DNA of 64,000 nt from Bacteroidales bacterium (GCA_017477425.1 JAFUVT010000019.1:109900-173899); one strand, 5' to 3'; positions 54,997 through 64,000 are shown, counted from the first letter of the stretch. Notes: generated from the sequence alone by a model not told the origin. Translations and numbers: made by a program.

Positions 54997-56655
54997 TTAG
55001 GGCTGTTGCTTCACTTCGATGGTTACCTTCTTACCCGATTCGGCCTTGATGGTGATGGTTCCCGTCCTCGGCCGCGTTGAATTCAGCGGATTGATGGTCA
55101 GCGTGATATCGCCATTGCCAAAGCCTTCTGTCGGTGTAATCGACATCCAAAGCTCACTCGTCATTGCCGACCAGAATTGATTGGAAGTAACGTGGATGTT
55201 ATACTCACCACCTTCAGCTGGTGCAGTGATTTCAGTGACATCCGTCTCCAACAAGTCCGGTTTGCCTTCCTGGACGATGATAATCTCGCTCGCGACCTCG
55301 CCATTATGCAGAGCCCTGATAAAACCCGTACGAGGATCAGCACTCGAGTTGACGTCGATAACAACCGAAACGTTGGCATCACCATTGCCCGACATCGGCG
55401 ACAGATAAGCCACTATGTCGGAACCTTCAAGTATCCATGTAGAATTGGAAGTCACAGACAGGCTGGTGGACCCACCAGTAGAAGCCATGTAAAGGGTATC
55501 GGGCGAAAGTGTCACAAACACTTGTTCGCTTCCTGCGGCTTGTGTTACCGCGATCTCCCTTTCGATATTATCGGAAGCGACAATAACGGCTGCCCTTCGC
55601 GGCTCATTTAACAAGTTGGGGGTAGCTGTGAGTGTAACAGTGGCATTACCCGACCCAAGCGGGTCGGACACCGACAGCCAATCATTTGAAACATCAACTT
55701 TCCAATCGGTATCGCAACCGATAGTGATTTCCCTATCGCCACCTTCACTACCGAAACTGATACTAGTAGGTGCCACCTCCAAGAAATGCGGGTCGGGAGA
55801 GGCTTCCTGAATCACGTTGACGATAGCCGTAGTACCTGTCGACGACCTAAACAAAACCGTTGAGCGACGCACCACATAGACAGGATTCTCACTTGCCGTA
55901 ATGGCGACTGTCATGTCGCCCGTTCCTTGGGTTTTGTCAAGCGTCACCCATTCTGCATTGGCCTCAGCGGTCCAATCGCCTTCGCAAGCCACATTCACTT
56001 CCTTGGTCTCGCCTTCACAAGCCATTTGCAGCTGGCCTGGGTTGACAAGGATAAGCTGTTGTGGCCCTAGGCCTTGGACAACCGACAGAATCACATGGGT
56101 TTGGCCGTTGCCAATCATTAATTCAGCAGTGCGGTTGGTCGAGAATTCACCGCCCATTGGCAACACGGTCACCACAATTGTTTCACTACCCGAGCCATTT
56201 GTAGCCGAGAGCGACAACCATGAAGGCACCTCCGAAATCGACCATTCTATGTTGGAGGTGACGGCAACGTTGAAGTCGCCACCATTTACGTCACTTTGAA
56301 TCGACGATGGGTTGATTGTGATGTATTCACCACCGCTTTGTGTAAGGGTCATTTCCGCGGTGTTGTCTTTGGTGGTGGCGGTCACCTTGGCGGTACGACT
56401 GTCGGTGCTTGTGTTGGCCGATGCGGTCACACTCAAGGTAGCATCACCCGACCCGGCGCTGGGTGTCACGCTAACCCATTCTGCCGATGTAGCGACAGTC
56501 CATTCGCCATTCGAAACGAGGCCTAACTCAAAAGTTTGCCCTTCTGCGGCCACTTCTTTTTCATTGAATGCAAGAGAAACCTCAACAGGTTTCCGGCAGC
56601 CTACTATGGCCAAAGCCACGGCTGCGACGAACAATAAGCATTTCAGTTTTCTCAT
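54997..56655 (-). CDS. Six-repeat BACON-domain lipoprotein
   Basis: A 552-aa surface lipoprotein. The lipobox is AIVGCRK (Cys about residue 20). The remainder consists of six tandem beta-sandwich repeats of ~85-90 residues (about 26-108, 109-200, 200-290, 290-376, 378-463, 465-552), each with the BACON-type pattern W.v......W.s.....G.g.....i........R...i.v. Examples are NGEWTVATSAEWVSVTP and CDTDWKVDVSNDWLSV. BACON domains bind carbohydrate or mucin-like glycans in Bacteroidota. No catalytic domain is attached, so it is likely a binding or adhesive protein. The C-terminus is close to the shared terminator. Confidence 0.9.
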   Translation of the reverse strand: MRKLKCLLFVAAVALAIVGCRKPVEVSLAFNEKEVAAEGQTFELGLVSNGEWTVATSAEWVSVTPSAGSGDATLSVTASANTSTDSRTAKVTATTKDNTAEMTLTQSGGEYITINPSSIQSDVNGGDFNVAVTSNIEWSISEVPSWLSLSATNGSGSETIVVTVLPMGGEFSTNRTAELMIGNGQTHVILSVVQGLGPQQLILVNPGQLQMACEGETKEVNVACEGDWTAEANAEWVTLDKTQGTGDMTVAITASENPVYVVRRSTVLFRSSTGTTAIVNVIQEASPDPHFLEVAPTSISFGSEGGDREITIGCDTDWKVDVSNDWLSVSDPLGSGNATVTLTATPNLLNEPRRAAVIVASDNIEREIAVTQAAGSEQVFVTLSPDTLYMASTGGSTSLSVTSNSTWILEGSDIVAYLSPMSGNGDANVSVVIDVNSSADPRTGFIRALHNGEVASEIIIVQEGKPDLLETDVTEITAPAEGGEYNIHVTSNQFWSAMTSELWMSITPTEGFGNGDITLTINPLNSTRPRTGTITIKAESGKKVTIEVKQQP

Positions 56656-56724
56656 TGGTTTGATTTTAAAACGTGATTATGTTTTATTATACAACGCTCA
56701 CCAGGGGCGTCTTAGTATATCAAG

Positions 56725-56762
56725 GCGAAAAAAAGGTGCGCCGTGACTCACTTGGCGCACCT
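56725..56762 (-). terminator. Terminator of the SurA/PpiD-like gene
   Basis: AGGTGCGCC (56734-56742) and GGCGCACCT (56754-56762) form a 9-bp stem. On the minus strand it is followed by a T tract (from 56733 down). Confidence 0.85.
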
Positions 56763-56810
56763 ACTAACATGAAAAAAATTATCTAATGTCGAAACTAAAA
56801 CGATTTCTAT

Positions 56811-58931
56811 TTAGAAGATCTCGGTTCTGTTGTCCTTGATCTTGGCCTGATTTCTCAGGGCGTTGTAGACGCCACTGGTCACCTTGTTGGTGAATTGGCT
56901 CGACTTCTCACGGATGATATCGGTGTAGTCAGTGGTGGCAGCAGGCTGGGTGAACTTCACGTTCTTGAGGATGAATGCGCTACTGTTGCCAGCGATGGGA
57001 CCCACTTCTTCGCCTTCCTTCATGCCAAGCAAGGTACCGACGATGTCGGCTTCGACACCGAAGTTACCCAACACGCGCGAATCCATAGTGATTTCGGAAA
57101 CGGTGGTCGATTCAGCACCGAGCTCATTCACCATTCTGTTGACATCATTGCCACAAGCCTTCATCTTCTCAACGGCCACCTCGCCTTTCTTCTTGTTCAA
57201 GATTTGGTATTTGGCTTGGTCGATGACGGCATCCAAAGGAGCGTAACCTTCATGAACGACACCCGTCAGGGCGGCCACGACCAACATGTTGTCGAGTTCG
57301 AAGATCTTTTCTGAAACATCGCCCTTCTTGGTCTTGTCGTCGAAAGCCCAACGGACAATCTCACGCGGGTTGTCCATACCAGTGATCTGGTAAGTCGACT
57401 TGTTCATTCTCGGCATCGTGCGCTTGGTGAGACCTTGCTCCTCGATGGATTGGTTGAACTGATCCAAGGTTCTGTTCTCGGTCACAAACTTGTTGGCTTG
57501 GGCATAAATGTTCTGGTAGGTCTTCGTGCTGGCAGTGATTTCGTGGGTCAGGAAAGCCAAACGGGCTTTAGGCTGAGGCTCGTTCTTACCTGTCACCTTC
57601 ACGACGTGGTAACCAAACATGGTCTCCACAACACCCATTGATCCAACGGGGTTGTTGACGACGTATTCATTGAACGGATACACCATGGCGCCATCGGTGA
57701 ACCAATCGAGGTCGCCACCCTTATCCTTGGTAGCGTCGGTGTTATATTCAGCAGCCAACTCGGCGAAAAGCTCGTCGTTGTTCTTGGCGGCTCTCAGCTG
57801 AGCCAAAAGCTCGTTGGCCTTGGCTTCAGCTTGTTCCTTACTAATGGTGTCTTGGCTGCCATATGCACCCTGATAACCGATAAGGATATGGCTGGCTCTC
57901 AACGAGTCGGAACGGTTCTGCAAGTCAACGATACGCACCAAGTTGAAGGCGTCTTCGCTTTCGTAAGGACCATACACATAACCGATGCCATTGCCATTAT
58001 CGAAAACGGAGCTCTCGATTTGTTCGGGCACGTCTTTTCTACCCATCCAAGTGCTGTCGTAACGCTGGTCGGAGTTCGCATTGACAAACGAAACGGGGTT
58101 CTCGGTAGCCACGAAGTCGGCTCTCAAGTCCTGCACGTTCTTCAAAGCATCCTGACGGTCTTCCAGCGAAGGCTTGATTTCGAAAACGACATAGTCGATA
58201 TCGCGTCTTTCGTCGGTCTCATAACGGTATTTGTTTTCCTCGTAGAAGGCCTTGTTGTCGGCATCGGTCACCACGATGGTCGAATCCGGAATAGTGGCAT
58301 AACGCAAGGCGATGACATCGGCTGAAACCTTCAGGTTCTTGTTCTCGTAATACTTCTGGGCCAAAGCTTGGGGCAGGAAGAATGAAGCCTTCACCAAGTT
58401 GTTGAACTTGGTCTCCAAACGGTCTTGTTTCACTGATTTCTCAAAGTCGAGCCAGCGGTTGTAATAGTCAGCCGGAAGCTGGTCAAGGTTTTGGAGATAT
58501 TCGATCACTCGGTCCTTCTGGAACACGCCGTTGGCATCGCTGAAACTCTGAACCACCCAAGCGTGCGGGGTGTCACCCGTCAGCTGGTCGACCAATTCCT
58601 CACTCGTGACGCCAATACCAGCAGCCTCATATTCCTTGGTCATCAAGTTGTCCTTGATCATCTCTTCCAAAGTGTTGTTGTAAATGCTGTAGGTCTCAGT
58701 CGAAGAGAGGTTGTTGTTGTTGGTTTGCATCTTTCTCGACTCGAGGTTCTTTTCCTTGAGCTGTTCATAGTCTCTCACCGAAATCTTGTCACCATCGACG
58801 ACGGCCAAGGTCGGACCGGTGTTTCTTCCCTGACTCTGGAAAAGGTCTTGCAAGACGAACGCTAACAATGCGATACCGATGATTGCGATGAGCAATCCTG
58901 AACGTCTTCTAATTTTTTCAATTGCTGCCAT
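56811..58931 (-). CDS. SurA/PpiD-like peptidyl-prolyl isomerase
   Basis: A 706-aa membrane-anchored folding factor. An N-terminal transmembrane helix (SGLLIAIIGIALLAFVLQDLF) and a SurA-N-like helical region are followed by at least one parvulin domain with RASHILIGYQG and DLDWFTDGAMVYPFNEYV (about 335-445). A C-terminal helical region follows. The overall layout (TM anchor, chaperone region, central parvulin domain, C-terminal region) is that of PpiD-type proteins. It probably helps outer-membrane and periplasmic proteins fold. Its own promoter is at 58975-58982, and it ends at a strong terminator. It is downstream of the CNNM/CBS gene. Confidence 0.88.
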   Translation of the reverse strand: MAAIEKIRRRSGLLIAIIGIALLAFVLQDLFQSQGRNTGPTLAVVDGDKISVRDYEQLKEKNLESRKMQTNNNNLSSTETYSIYNNTLEEMIKDNLMTKEYEAAGIGVTSEELVDQLTGDTPHAWVVQSFSDANGVFQKDRVIEYLQNLDQLPADYYNRWLDFEKSVKQDRLETKFNNLVKASFFLPQALAQKYYENKNLKVSADVIALRYATIPDSTIVVTDADNKAFYEENKYRYETDERRDIDYVVFEIKPSLEDRQDALKNVQDLRADFVATENPVSFVNANSDQRYDSTWMGRKDVPEQIESSVFDNGNGIGYVYGPYESEDAFNLVRIVDLQNRSDSLRASHILIGYQGAYGSQDTISKEQAEAKANELLAQLRAAKNNDELFAELAAEYNTDATKDKGGDLDWFTDGAMVYPFNEYVVNNPVGSMGVVETMFGYHVVKVTGKNEPQPKARLAFLTHEITASTKTYQNIYAQANKFVTENRTLDQFNQSIEEQGLTKRTMPRMNKSTYQITGMDNPREIVRWAFDDKTKKGDVSEKIFELDNMLVVAALTGVVHEGYAPLDAVIDQAKYQILNKKKGEVAVEKMKACGNDVNRMVNELGAESTTVSEITMDSRVLGNFGVEADIVGTLLGMKEGEEVGPIAGNSSAFILKNVKFTQPAATTDYTDIIREKSSQFTNKVTSGVYNALRNQAKIKDNRTEIF

Positions 58932-58974
58932 AATGCTATTTTCTATTTACTATTAAACTTCAATTTTGAGCGTG

Positions 58975-58982
58975 CAAATTTA
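58975..58982 (-). promoter_or_regulatory. -7 element for the SurA/PpiD-like gene
   Basis: The reverse complement reads TAAATTTG, matching TAnnTTTG, 43 nt before the ATG at 58931. The -33 element is weak. Confidence 0.45.
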
Positions 58983-59077
58983 GTAAAGATTTCAACTCAA
59001 CGGGACAAATGTGCGATTTTTATTTTTCAACCCCACAATTTTTCCCATTAAAAACCACATAATATCTTGTGAATCAA

Positions 59078-60361
59078 TTATTTATCTATAGTTTGCAATT
59101 CGACTTCGTCCAATTTCATGTGTGAAGCCTTGAGAATTTTGACCCGATATCGGCCTATTATTATCACTTGTCCCTGCTCTGGGATGCTCTCGCAATAGTG
59201 GAGAATCAGTCCGGCCAGGGTTTCATAGTCGTCAGACACGGGGAGGTCGAGTTTGTAAGTGTCGTTGAGGTAGTCGATTTCGAGGCGGGCTGAAAAGACA
59301 AATGTGTTGTCGTTGACCACTTTCTCCACCTCGTCCTCCACGTCGTATTCATCGTCGATTTCTCCAAAAATCTCCTCCACTACGTCTTCCATCGTGACGA
59401 TGCCTGCCGTGCCGCCAAACTCGTCGACCACAGCGGCCACACCTTGGTGTTTCTGGATAAAATGCTTCAACAAGCGGTCAGCAGTGTATGTTTCGGGAAA
59501 GAAATCGATTTTTCGGATAAGGTCGGCCAGAGCAGCATCACGATGCTCGGCTTTGGCGCGCACCACGTCGTTCAGGTGGATATAGCCCACAATGTCGTCG
59601 ATGCCCTCGCCTATCACAATCAGTTTGGAATGCTTGGTTTCTTCGAAACGGGCCTTCACCTCGTCGATGCTGTCGGTCAGCTTCACCGACTCAATCTCGT
59701 TGCGCGGACCCATACATTCGCGAAGCTTCACCGAGCGGAACTCCATCACGTTTTGGAAAAGCTGGATTTCCTGCTGCATGTCCTCGTCAGCTTCTTCCTG
59801 GTCGGCATATTCGGCGATGTAGTCGTTGAGGTCAACGGTGCTGAACTTGTATTCCTCCCTGTCGACCTTCAGTCCCAACACATAGCGGATGATGAACTCC
59901 GAAACGCCAGTGTAAATGAGAATCAGCGGATAGAGCAGGCAGTAGCAGATGAAAGTCGGCAAGGCGAAAAACGAGAGGATGGCATTGGGGTTGATGCGGA
60001 AGAGCATCTTGGGCAAGAACTCGCCCACCAGCAGGATCAACAAGGTGGACAAGATGGTTTGTACCAACAATATGGTGAATTCGTTCTCGATGGAAGCAGG
60101 CAAAACCCGCTGCGCCACAGGCAGGAGCAACTCTGACATGCTCATGCCGTAGACAATCAGCGCGATATTGTTCCCCAAAAGCAGCGAGGTGATGAATCGC
60201 GATTGGTTTTTCGAGAAAATGCTGATGACCTTGGCCGAGAACGAGTTTTTCGTCAACTCCACCTCCAGTTGCAGTCGGTTGATGCTATTGAAAGCAATCT
60301 CCAAGCCCGAACAAAGGGCAGAGAAGAACAGTGAAATCGCGACGATGGTCCAACTACCCAT
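59078..60361 (-). CDS. CNNM/CBS-domain membrane protein (HlyC/CorC, GldE-like)
   Basis: A 427-aa protein. The N-terminal CNNM/DUF21 part has four hydrophobic segments (about 1-160; IVAISLFFSALCSGLEIAF; ITSLLLGNNIALIVYGMSM). Two CBS domains follow (about 200-330; ARFEETKHSKLIVIGEGIDDIVGYI and the IVTMEDVVEEIFGEIDDEYD part), then a CorC/HlyC domain (about 345-425). The family is linked to divalent-cation transport, and in Bacteroidota the same gene is called GldE beside gliding genes. It lies 3 nt after lptC and belongs to the envelope operon. Confidence 0.9.
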   Translation of the reverse strand: MGSWTIVAISLFFSALCSGLEIAFNSINRLQLEVELTKNSFSAKVISIFSKNQSRFITSLLLGNNIALIVYGMSMSELLLPVAQRVLPASIENEFTILLVQTILSTLLILLVGEFLPKMLFRINPNAILSFFALPTFICYCLLYPLILIYTGVSEFIIRYVLGLKVDREEYKFSTVDLNDYIAEYADQEEADEDMQQEIQLFQNVMEFRSVKLRECMGPRNEIESVKLTDSIDEVKARFEETKHSKLIVIGEGIDDIVGYIHLNDVVRAKAEHRDAALADLIRKIDFFPETYTADRLLKHFIQKHQGVAAVVDEFGGTAGIVTMEDVVEEIFGEIDDEYDVEDEVEKVVNDNTFVFSARLEIDYLNDTYKLDLPVSDDYETLAGLILHYCESIPEQGQVIIIGRYRVKILKASHMKLDEVELQTIDK

Positions 60362-60364
60362 GGC

Positions 60365-60925
60365 CTACTCCTCCTCATCGACATCGAGCATTGCGCTGCC
60401 CGAATACATGGTGTACTCCGAAAAATCTTCACTGGCCACAAGGCTGTCAGCCTCAATTTGCTTGTCAGGAGTGACGATTTTCACATGCGACCGCGTATAA
60501 ATCATCTGCAGCTCCCGATACCAAAAAAGCTTGTCGGAATACATGGTCTCGTCGCTGCCAAAGTTCTTCACGACGACGTTGCCTGCAGCTTCAATCAACT
60601 GGGACTTGCCATAGCTCTTGCCATAGTCGGCATGAAGCTCCGTGGTTTTTTGCCCTTTGTCGAACATATACACATCGAAGCCTAGAGGAAACTCCATGAT
60701 TTCGTCCTCAGTCTCCATGCGAACCATGCGCGGCGTATGGAGCTCGAGATTAATCACGCCCGAGTCGCTGCGATAGAAAACAACGCTATCGGCGATAATG
60801 CCCGACAGCGTGTCGTCCGACCCCAAGGCCTGGATGATGGCATCGGGGTTTGAACACGAAAACAACATCACAGCCACGAAGGCTGTGATGTTGGCTATGA
60901 TTCCTATTTTCAGGATGCGTTTCAA
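60365..60925 (-). CDS. lptC: LptC, LPS-export lipoprotein (TTG start)
   Basis: A 186-aa protein matching LptC, the periplasmic component that takes LPS from the LptFGB complex. N-terminal LKRILKIGIIANITAFVAVM and the lipobox LFSC lead into beta-jellyroll strands (ELHTPRMVRMETEDEI, FPLGFDVYMFD, LIEAAGNVVVKNFGSDETM). The ATG at 61003 would give a 77-nt overlap into the TPR gene and an untypical N-terminus. A TTG at 60925, 1 nt after the TPR stop, gives the expected start. This start is inferred. Confidence 0.8.
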   Translation of the reverse strand: MKRILKIGIIANITAFVAVMLFSCSNPDAIIQALGSDDTLSGIIADSVVFYRSDSGVINLELHTPRMVRMETEDEIMEFPLGFDVYMFDKGQKTTELHADYGKSYGKSQLIEAAGNVVVKNFGSDETMYSDKLFWYRELQMIYTRSHVKIVTPDKQIEADSLVASEDFSEYTMYSGSAMLDVDEEE

Positions 60926-60926
60926 A

Positions 60927-62378
60927 TTACTTCTTTGCTCTGATGGTGGTGGTTTCACCAATCCAGCCACCGACGTTGAAGCTCTGACCTTCGCTGTAGT
61001 CATTGAAGAAGATGGTCTCCATGGCCGGGAAGGCGCCCGTGTAGGAACGAATCAGGCTGTTGGCGCGATCGGCGATTGACGGGTCGATGGCCTTGGCCTT
61101 GTTGCACTTGTCGACAGCGGCCCAATACACGGCGCGGCTTTCGATTTCGCCACTGAACTGCTTGGAGCTTTGCGCGTAAAGCATGGCGATCAGGAGGTAG
61201 GGCTCACCGTTGGTCGGGTCGACCTGGGCGGCTCTTCTGTAGATATCGCGGGCACGCGACAGGCTACCCATGTTCTCGTAGCACATGCCCAAGTTACGAT
61301 AGGCACGGTACTTACGGTCGTTGTTGTCGGTCTTGGTGGCCTGTTCAAAGAACGTGGCGGCATCACTATACTTCTTGTCCTTGAAGAACTTGATGCCCAA
61401 GCTGTAGGAAGCCTCGGGGCTGGGCTCCAGCTCGTTCAGTTTGACGGCGGCATCGAGGAAGAGCTTCGAATCGGTGCAGTCCTTCTTATCGAGGATGGTG
61501 GTGATACGCTTGAGCAGCACCACGTCGTCGGGTGTCTCTTTCATCTTTGCGCTGAACACCTTAATCAGGTCGTCGCAAGAGGCGAAGGGTGAGAACAGGT
61601 TGTCGAGGTTGTTCTTCACACCTTTATTGATGTTGATGTTCTTTTCGTTCTTCTCCAATTGCTTGTCGAATCCGGCAACGGCATCAGCATCGCCTGAGGC
61701 TTCAGCCTCTTCCTTAGCGGTCTGAAGTTCAGTCTCGGTATCGGCCAAGGCACCGATGTTGTTATCGAGCACCTCAGAAAGTTCCTGATAGACGTTGATG
61801 ACCTCCATCTTCTCGGCCTTGTTGTTGTTCACCATGTCGATGGTAGCCTTGAAGTAGGCATCAATGTAGGCACCTTGCAACTGCGAGGGGTCGAGGGCGA
61901 CGGCATCTTTCAGCACGTTGTAGGCCTCTTCATAGCGGTTCTTATTGTAGGTGTAGATCAGCAGGCCTTTTCTGCCCATGATGTTGGCCACTTGCGAGCC
62001 GCCCGTCTTCGGGTCGGTCGGGAAGTACTTGGCGCGGTTGTCCATCATCATGCAGATGGTGTCGATGTAGGCGTCCTTTTGGCTCGGGTTGGTGCGGATG
62101 AAATAATCCATGATTTTTTCACCTCTCGTGTAGATCAACTGGCTGGAACGGGGGCAGTTGAGGAACACCTCTCTCCAAGCGTTGACCATTTCCATGCTGA
62201 TGGATTCGGGGGTGAACTTGTTGGCTTCCCACTGCTTGTAGGCTTCACCATAAATGGAGAGGTTGGTTACGCAGGCCACGCTGTCGGTTCCGTATTTCGA
62301 CTCGGTGGCCTCTTGGGCGGTTACGCTCATTGCCATTCCTACTGCAACGGCAATCATCATTAATCTTTTCGTTTTCAT
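60927..62378 (-). CDS. TPR-repeat secreted protein
   Basis: A 483-aa protein with a signal peptide (MKTKRLMMIAVAVGMAMSVTAQ) and tetratricopeptide-like helix pairs, clearest at about 325-430 (EASYSLGIKFFKDKKYSDAATFFEQA; KYRAYRNLGMCYENMGSLSRARDIYRRA; EPYLLIAMLYAQ). The middle has a coiled coil (about 205-250). A C-terminal 45-residue region carries NVGGWIGETTTIRAK. In Bacteroidales a TPR protein lies between a FadL-like OMP and lptC, as here. A role as scaffold in outer-membrane biogenesis is plausible. Confidence 0.86.
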   Translation of the reverse strand: MKTKRLMMIAVAVGMAMSVTAQEATESKYGTDSVACVTNLSIYGEAYKQWEANKFTPESISMEMVNAWREVFLNCPRSSQLIYTRGEKIMDYFIRTNPSQKDAYIDTICMMMDNRAKYFPTDPKTGGSQVANIMGRKGLLIYTYNKNRYEEAYNVLKDAVALDPSQLQGAYIDAYFKATIDMVNNNKAEKMEVINVYQELSEVLDNNIGALADTETELQTAKEEAEASGDADAVAGFDKQLEKNEKNININKGVKNNLDNLFSPFASCDDLIKVFSAKMKETPDDVVLLKRITTILDKKDCTDSKLFLDAAVKLNELEPSPEASYSLGIKFFKDKKYSDAATFFEQATKTDNNDRKYRAYRNLGMCYENMGSLSRARDIYRRAAQVDPTNGEPYLLIAMLYAQSSKQFSGEIESRAVYWAAVDKCNKAKAIDPSIADRANSLIRSYTGAFPAMETIFFNDYSEGQSFNVGGWIGETTTIRAKK

Positions 62379-62453
62379 CTCTTCTTATTTTTAGTGTTTG
62401 ACTTGTTTCTTTCTTGTTCAAATATCATTCCAAAAATTGCAGCGGTGCCAGAC

Positions 62454-63755
62454 TTATCTGTATTTGCGTTTCATAAACCACATCTCATGCACTGAAATGC
62501 CTACATCCATCTTGGCATAACGCTCTTGGATCAAGCCGCCCTCGCGCGTACCGTATTGTCCCACTTCGAAAGCCAGGTTGACTTTGGAAAGGGTTCGGGG
62601 CAAAGGCAGTGACATGCCCGCCGTGATGCCAACCTTATTAATATTATGTTCGATGCCATCGTTGCCTGGGAGGCACACGAAGCCGTGTTCGTAGAATCCG
62701 CCGAAACGGTAGGCAACGCGGGTGAAATAGCCCGTCACAGAGGTATGACGCGGCGTGAACTCGGCGCCAGCAGCAACGCTCCAAGAGTCCTTCAAGCTCT
62801 CAGTAACGCCTTGGCGCGCAAACTTCGACCATTGCATCCAGTTGAAGTCGGCACTAATGGTCCAACGCTCGTTCTTCTGTAAAGCCATTCCCAAACCAAA
62901 GCCCTGAGGCATGGTGGTCTTCGAGCCAGAAATCGCATAAGCGATGGTGTCAATCAGATATTCCACCTCGGTTTCCAGATCCTCTTCAATGGAACGGACG
63001 AAAAGGGTTTGTTCGCCCTTGAGATTCACTTTTTGATTGTAAGTAAGGCCCGCGCTCAAGGTCATATCGTCTTTGATTTGGGTATTGAAAAGCACGCCAT
63101 AATCGAACATGAACGAATTGACCATCACGTCGAGATTGCGACGGGTACCGATGTAGTAAGACGAGTCGGGGAAATAGAGTGAAGTCTCGCTTTGCGTATT
63201 GCCAAAGACATAGTAGACGTTGGCCCCCACCGCAACATGCTTTCCGATTTTAAAGCCGTTGCCCCAGAAGACCTGGTTGAGACCGCCTGAGCCTTTGAAG
63301 CGCGTGGTGGTCGATCCCACTTCAGGCACAGTCCTATCTACCAGCATCGTATAGCCCGAGGAGCTATAGGGTTGAACGCCAATTGCTGTTTTCCACCACG
63401 GGAAAAGTCCGAAAGCCATCGACACATAGTCGAAAGAGGCATTGCGTGAAGGTTCGGACAAGTTGGAGGTGCTGAAGGTCGACGACTTGAAATAGAAACC
63501 AGCATCAAAGAGGAACGACAGGGAGTCGATTTTGGCATAGGACGCTGGATTGGCCGAATTAATCATGCCGCCGCCGAACATCGCATTGCCTGCGCCGCCC
63601 ATGCCTTTCAGCTTGACATTCATCGACTTGCCACGTAGTTGACCAACGCCGAAGAGTGAGTAAGGCGAGTCGACATCGGCTTGGGCAAAGGCAGCCAAGC
63701 CAAAGCCTGCCAACAGGCAGGCCATCATCACATATTTCAGAAAAGGAGTTCTCAT
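62454..63755 (-). CDS. FadL/PorV-like outer-membrane protein
   Basis: A 433-aa beta-barrel protein. Signal peptide (MRTPFLKYVMMACLLAGFGLAAFAQ), then an N-terminal plug-like region (YSLFGVGQLRGKSMNVKLKG; GGAGNAMFGGGMINSANPASYA) and alternating-strand sequence (FDYGVLFNTQIKDDMTLSAGLTY). It ends in a typical aromatic C-terminus (MWFMKRKYR). Overall it fits the FadL/OmpP1 family or the PorV-like group. It is the first gene of the envelope operon (OMP, TPR, lptC, CNNM). Confidence 0.85.
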   Translation of the reverse strand: MRTPFLKYVMMACLLAGFGLAAFAQADVDSPYSLFGVGQLRGKSMNVKLKGMGGAGNAMFGGGMINSANPASYAKIDSLSFLFDAGFYFKSSTFSTSNLSEPSRNASFDYVSMAFGLFPWWKTAIGVQPYSSSGYTMLVDRTVPEVGSTTTRFKGSGGLNQVFWGNGFKIGKHVAVGANVYYVFGNTQSETSLYFPDSSYYIGTRRNLDVMVNSFMFDYGVLFNTQIKDDMTLSAGLTYNQKVNLKGEQTLFVRSIEEDLETEVEYLIDTIAYAISGSKTTMPQGFGLGMALQKNERWTISADFNWMQWSKFARQGVTESLKDSWSVAAGAEFTPRHTSVTGYFTRVAYRFGGFYEHGFVCLPGNDGIEHNINKVGITAGMSLPLPRTLSKVNLAFEVGQYGTREGGLIQERYAKMDVGISVHEMWFMKRKYR

Positions 63756-63946
63756 ATCTATTACTTCTTGGACAAGCCCTTCTTTGAGCGTGCAAATATC
63801 CGATTTTTTAACTCATTGGACAAATTTTTATTGCTTTATTTCCGAAGGCAATTTTCTATCCTTCTGATATTCAGATAGAAATATTTTTTCATTCAAAAAA
63901 AATCTCGTTTTTGCAGTTTTTTTCTTGCCATGAACGAAAAAAGTCG

Positions 63947-63954
63947 TACTTTTG
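63947..63954 (+). promoter_or_regulatory. Promoter of the partial tRNA
   Basis: TACTTTTG with a TTG (63925-63927) 19 bp upstream, 15 bp before the tRNA 5' end. Confidence 0.65.
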
Positions 63955-63968
63955 CAGCGCAAAACGGA

Positions 63969-64000
63969 GGTACCGTAGCTCAGTTGGTAGAGCAGAGGAC
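63969..64000 (+). tRNA. Partial tRNA (5' part), truncated by the window edge
   Basis: GGTACCG starts an acceptor stem, followed by a D-arm (TAGCTCAGTTGGTAGAGCA) and the beginning of an anticodon arm (GAGGAC). The anticodon is beyond the window. The start resembles tRNA-Phe, but the identity cannot be settled. Confidence 0.75.

Noticed and set aside
1..64000. CRISPR arrays, rRNA genes, insertion sequences
   Set aside because: No regularly spaced repeat-spacer array, no rRNA stretch and no transposase or IS-type inverted repeat pair was recognised.

Overview
The window reads as a chromosomal segment of a Bacteroidales (Bacteroidota) bacterium. Promoters follow the Bacteroidota form (TAnnTTTG near -7, TTG/TTTG about 19-22 bp upstream), there are no clear Shine-Dalgarno sites, and the gene content is typical of the order: BACON repeats, a DUF5686 outer-membrane protein, a CNNM/CBS protein beside LptC and a SurA/PpiD-like chaperone, a LytS/LytTR pair, and DUF3871/DUF3987 mobile-element genes.

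Layout. (1) 1-6213: G+C-richer housekeeping genes (SPOR-domain protein, D-2-hydroxyacid dehydrogenase, ridA, an FtsB/DivIC-like protein, a DUF5686 protein, apbE, rluE) ending in a hairpin terminator. (2) 6217-44412: a ~38.2-kb integrative element inserted in the 3' end of a tRNA-Lys(CTT) gene and bounded by a 15-bp direct repeat (GTACTCCCGCAGGGG). A tyrosine integrase lies at the left end and an excisionase-like HTH gene at the right. A 26-bp perfect direct repeat lies just inside both ends, as expected for integrase arm sites. (3) 44399-64000: chromosome again: tRNA-Lys, a TolC/MacA/MacB-type efflux operon with its LytS/LytTR two-component system, aqpZ, hemW, a C69 dipeptidase, a six-repeat BACON lipoprotein, a conserved envelope block (SurA/PpiD-like, CNNM/CBS, lptC, TPR, FadL-like OMP), and the 5' part of another tRNA at the edge.

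Inside the element, most genes from 9.4 to 34.2 kb are on the minus strand. A recombination module (DUF1071 single-strand annealing protein, PD-(D/E)XK exonuclease, DUF3871) and a YolD/Y-family polymerase pair recall phage or plasmid biology, but I see no relaxase, coupling protein, conjugation or virion gene. The right part carries an SF2-helicase-like protein, a large type IIG restriction-modification enzyme and a DUF3987-like ATPase next to a phased GCACC repeat array.

The most unusual part is the tight minus-strand operon 20414->12163. It encodes a GrpE-like protein with a glycine-rich membrane segment, an Hsp70/DnaK-type ATPase whose substrate-binding domain is replaced by a coiled coil plus membrane hairpin, a 921-aa HerA/DUF87-type ATPase that also has a glycine-rich membrane segment, an HESEH metallopeptidase-like protein, two small proteins and a helical protein with a duplicated C-terminal module. 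It is preceded by a ~300-nt promoter-proximal region that folds into a long rod-like RNA structure. I propose this as a candidate undescribed membrane-associated chaperone/translocase system, possibly defensive; the function is inference. PLD-nuclease, hydrolase and zinc-ribbon genes follow downstream.
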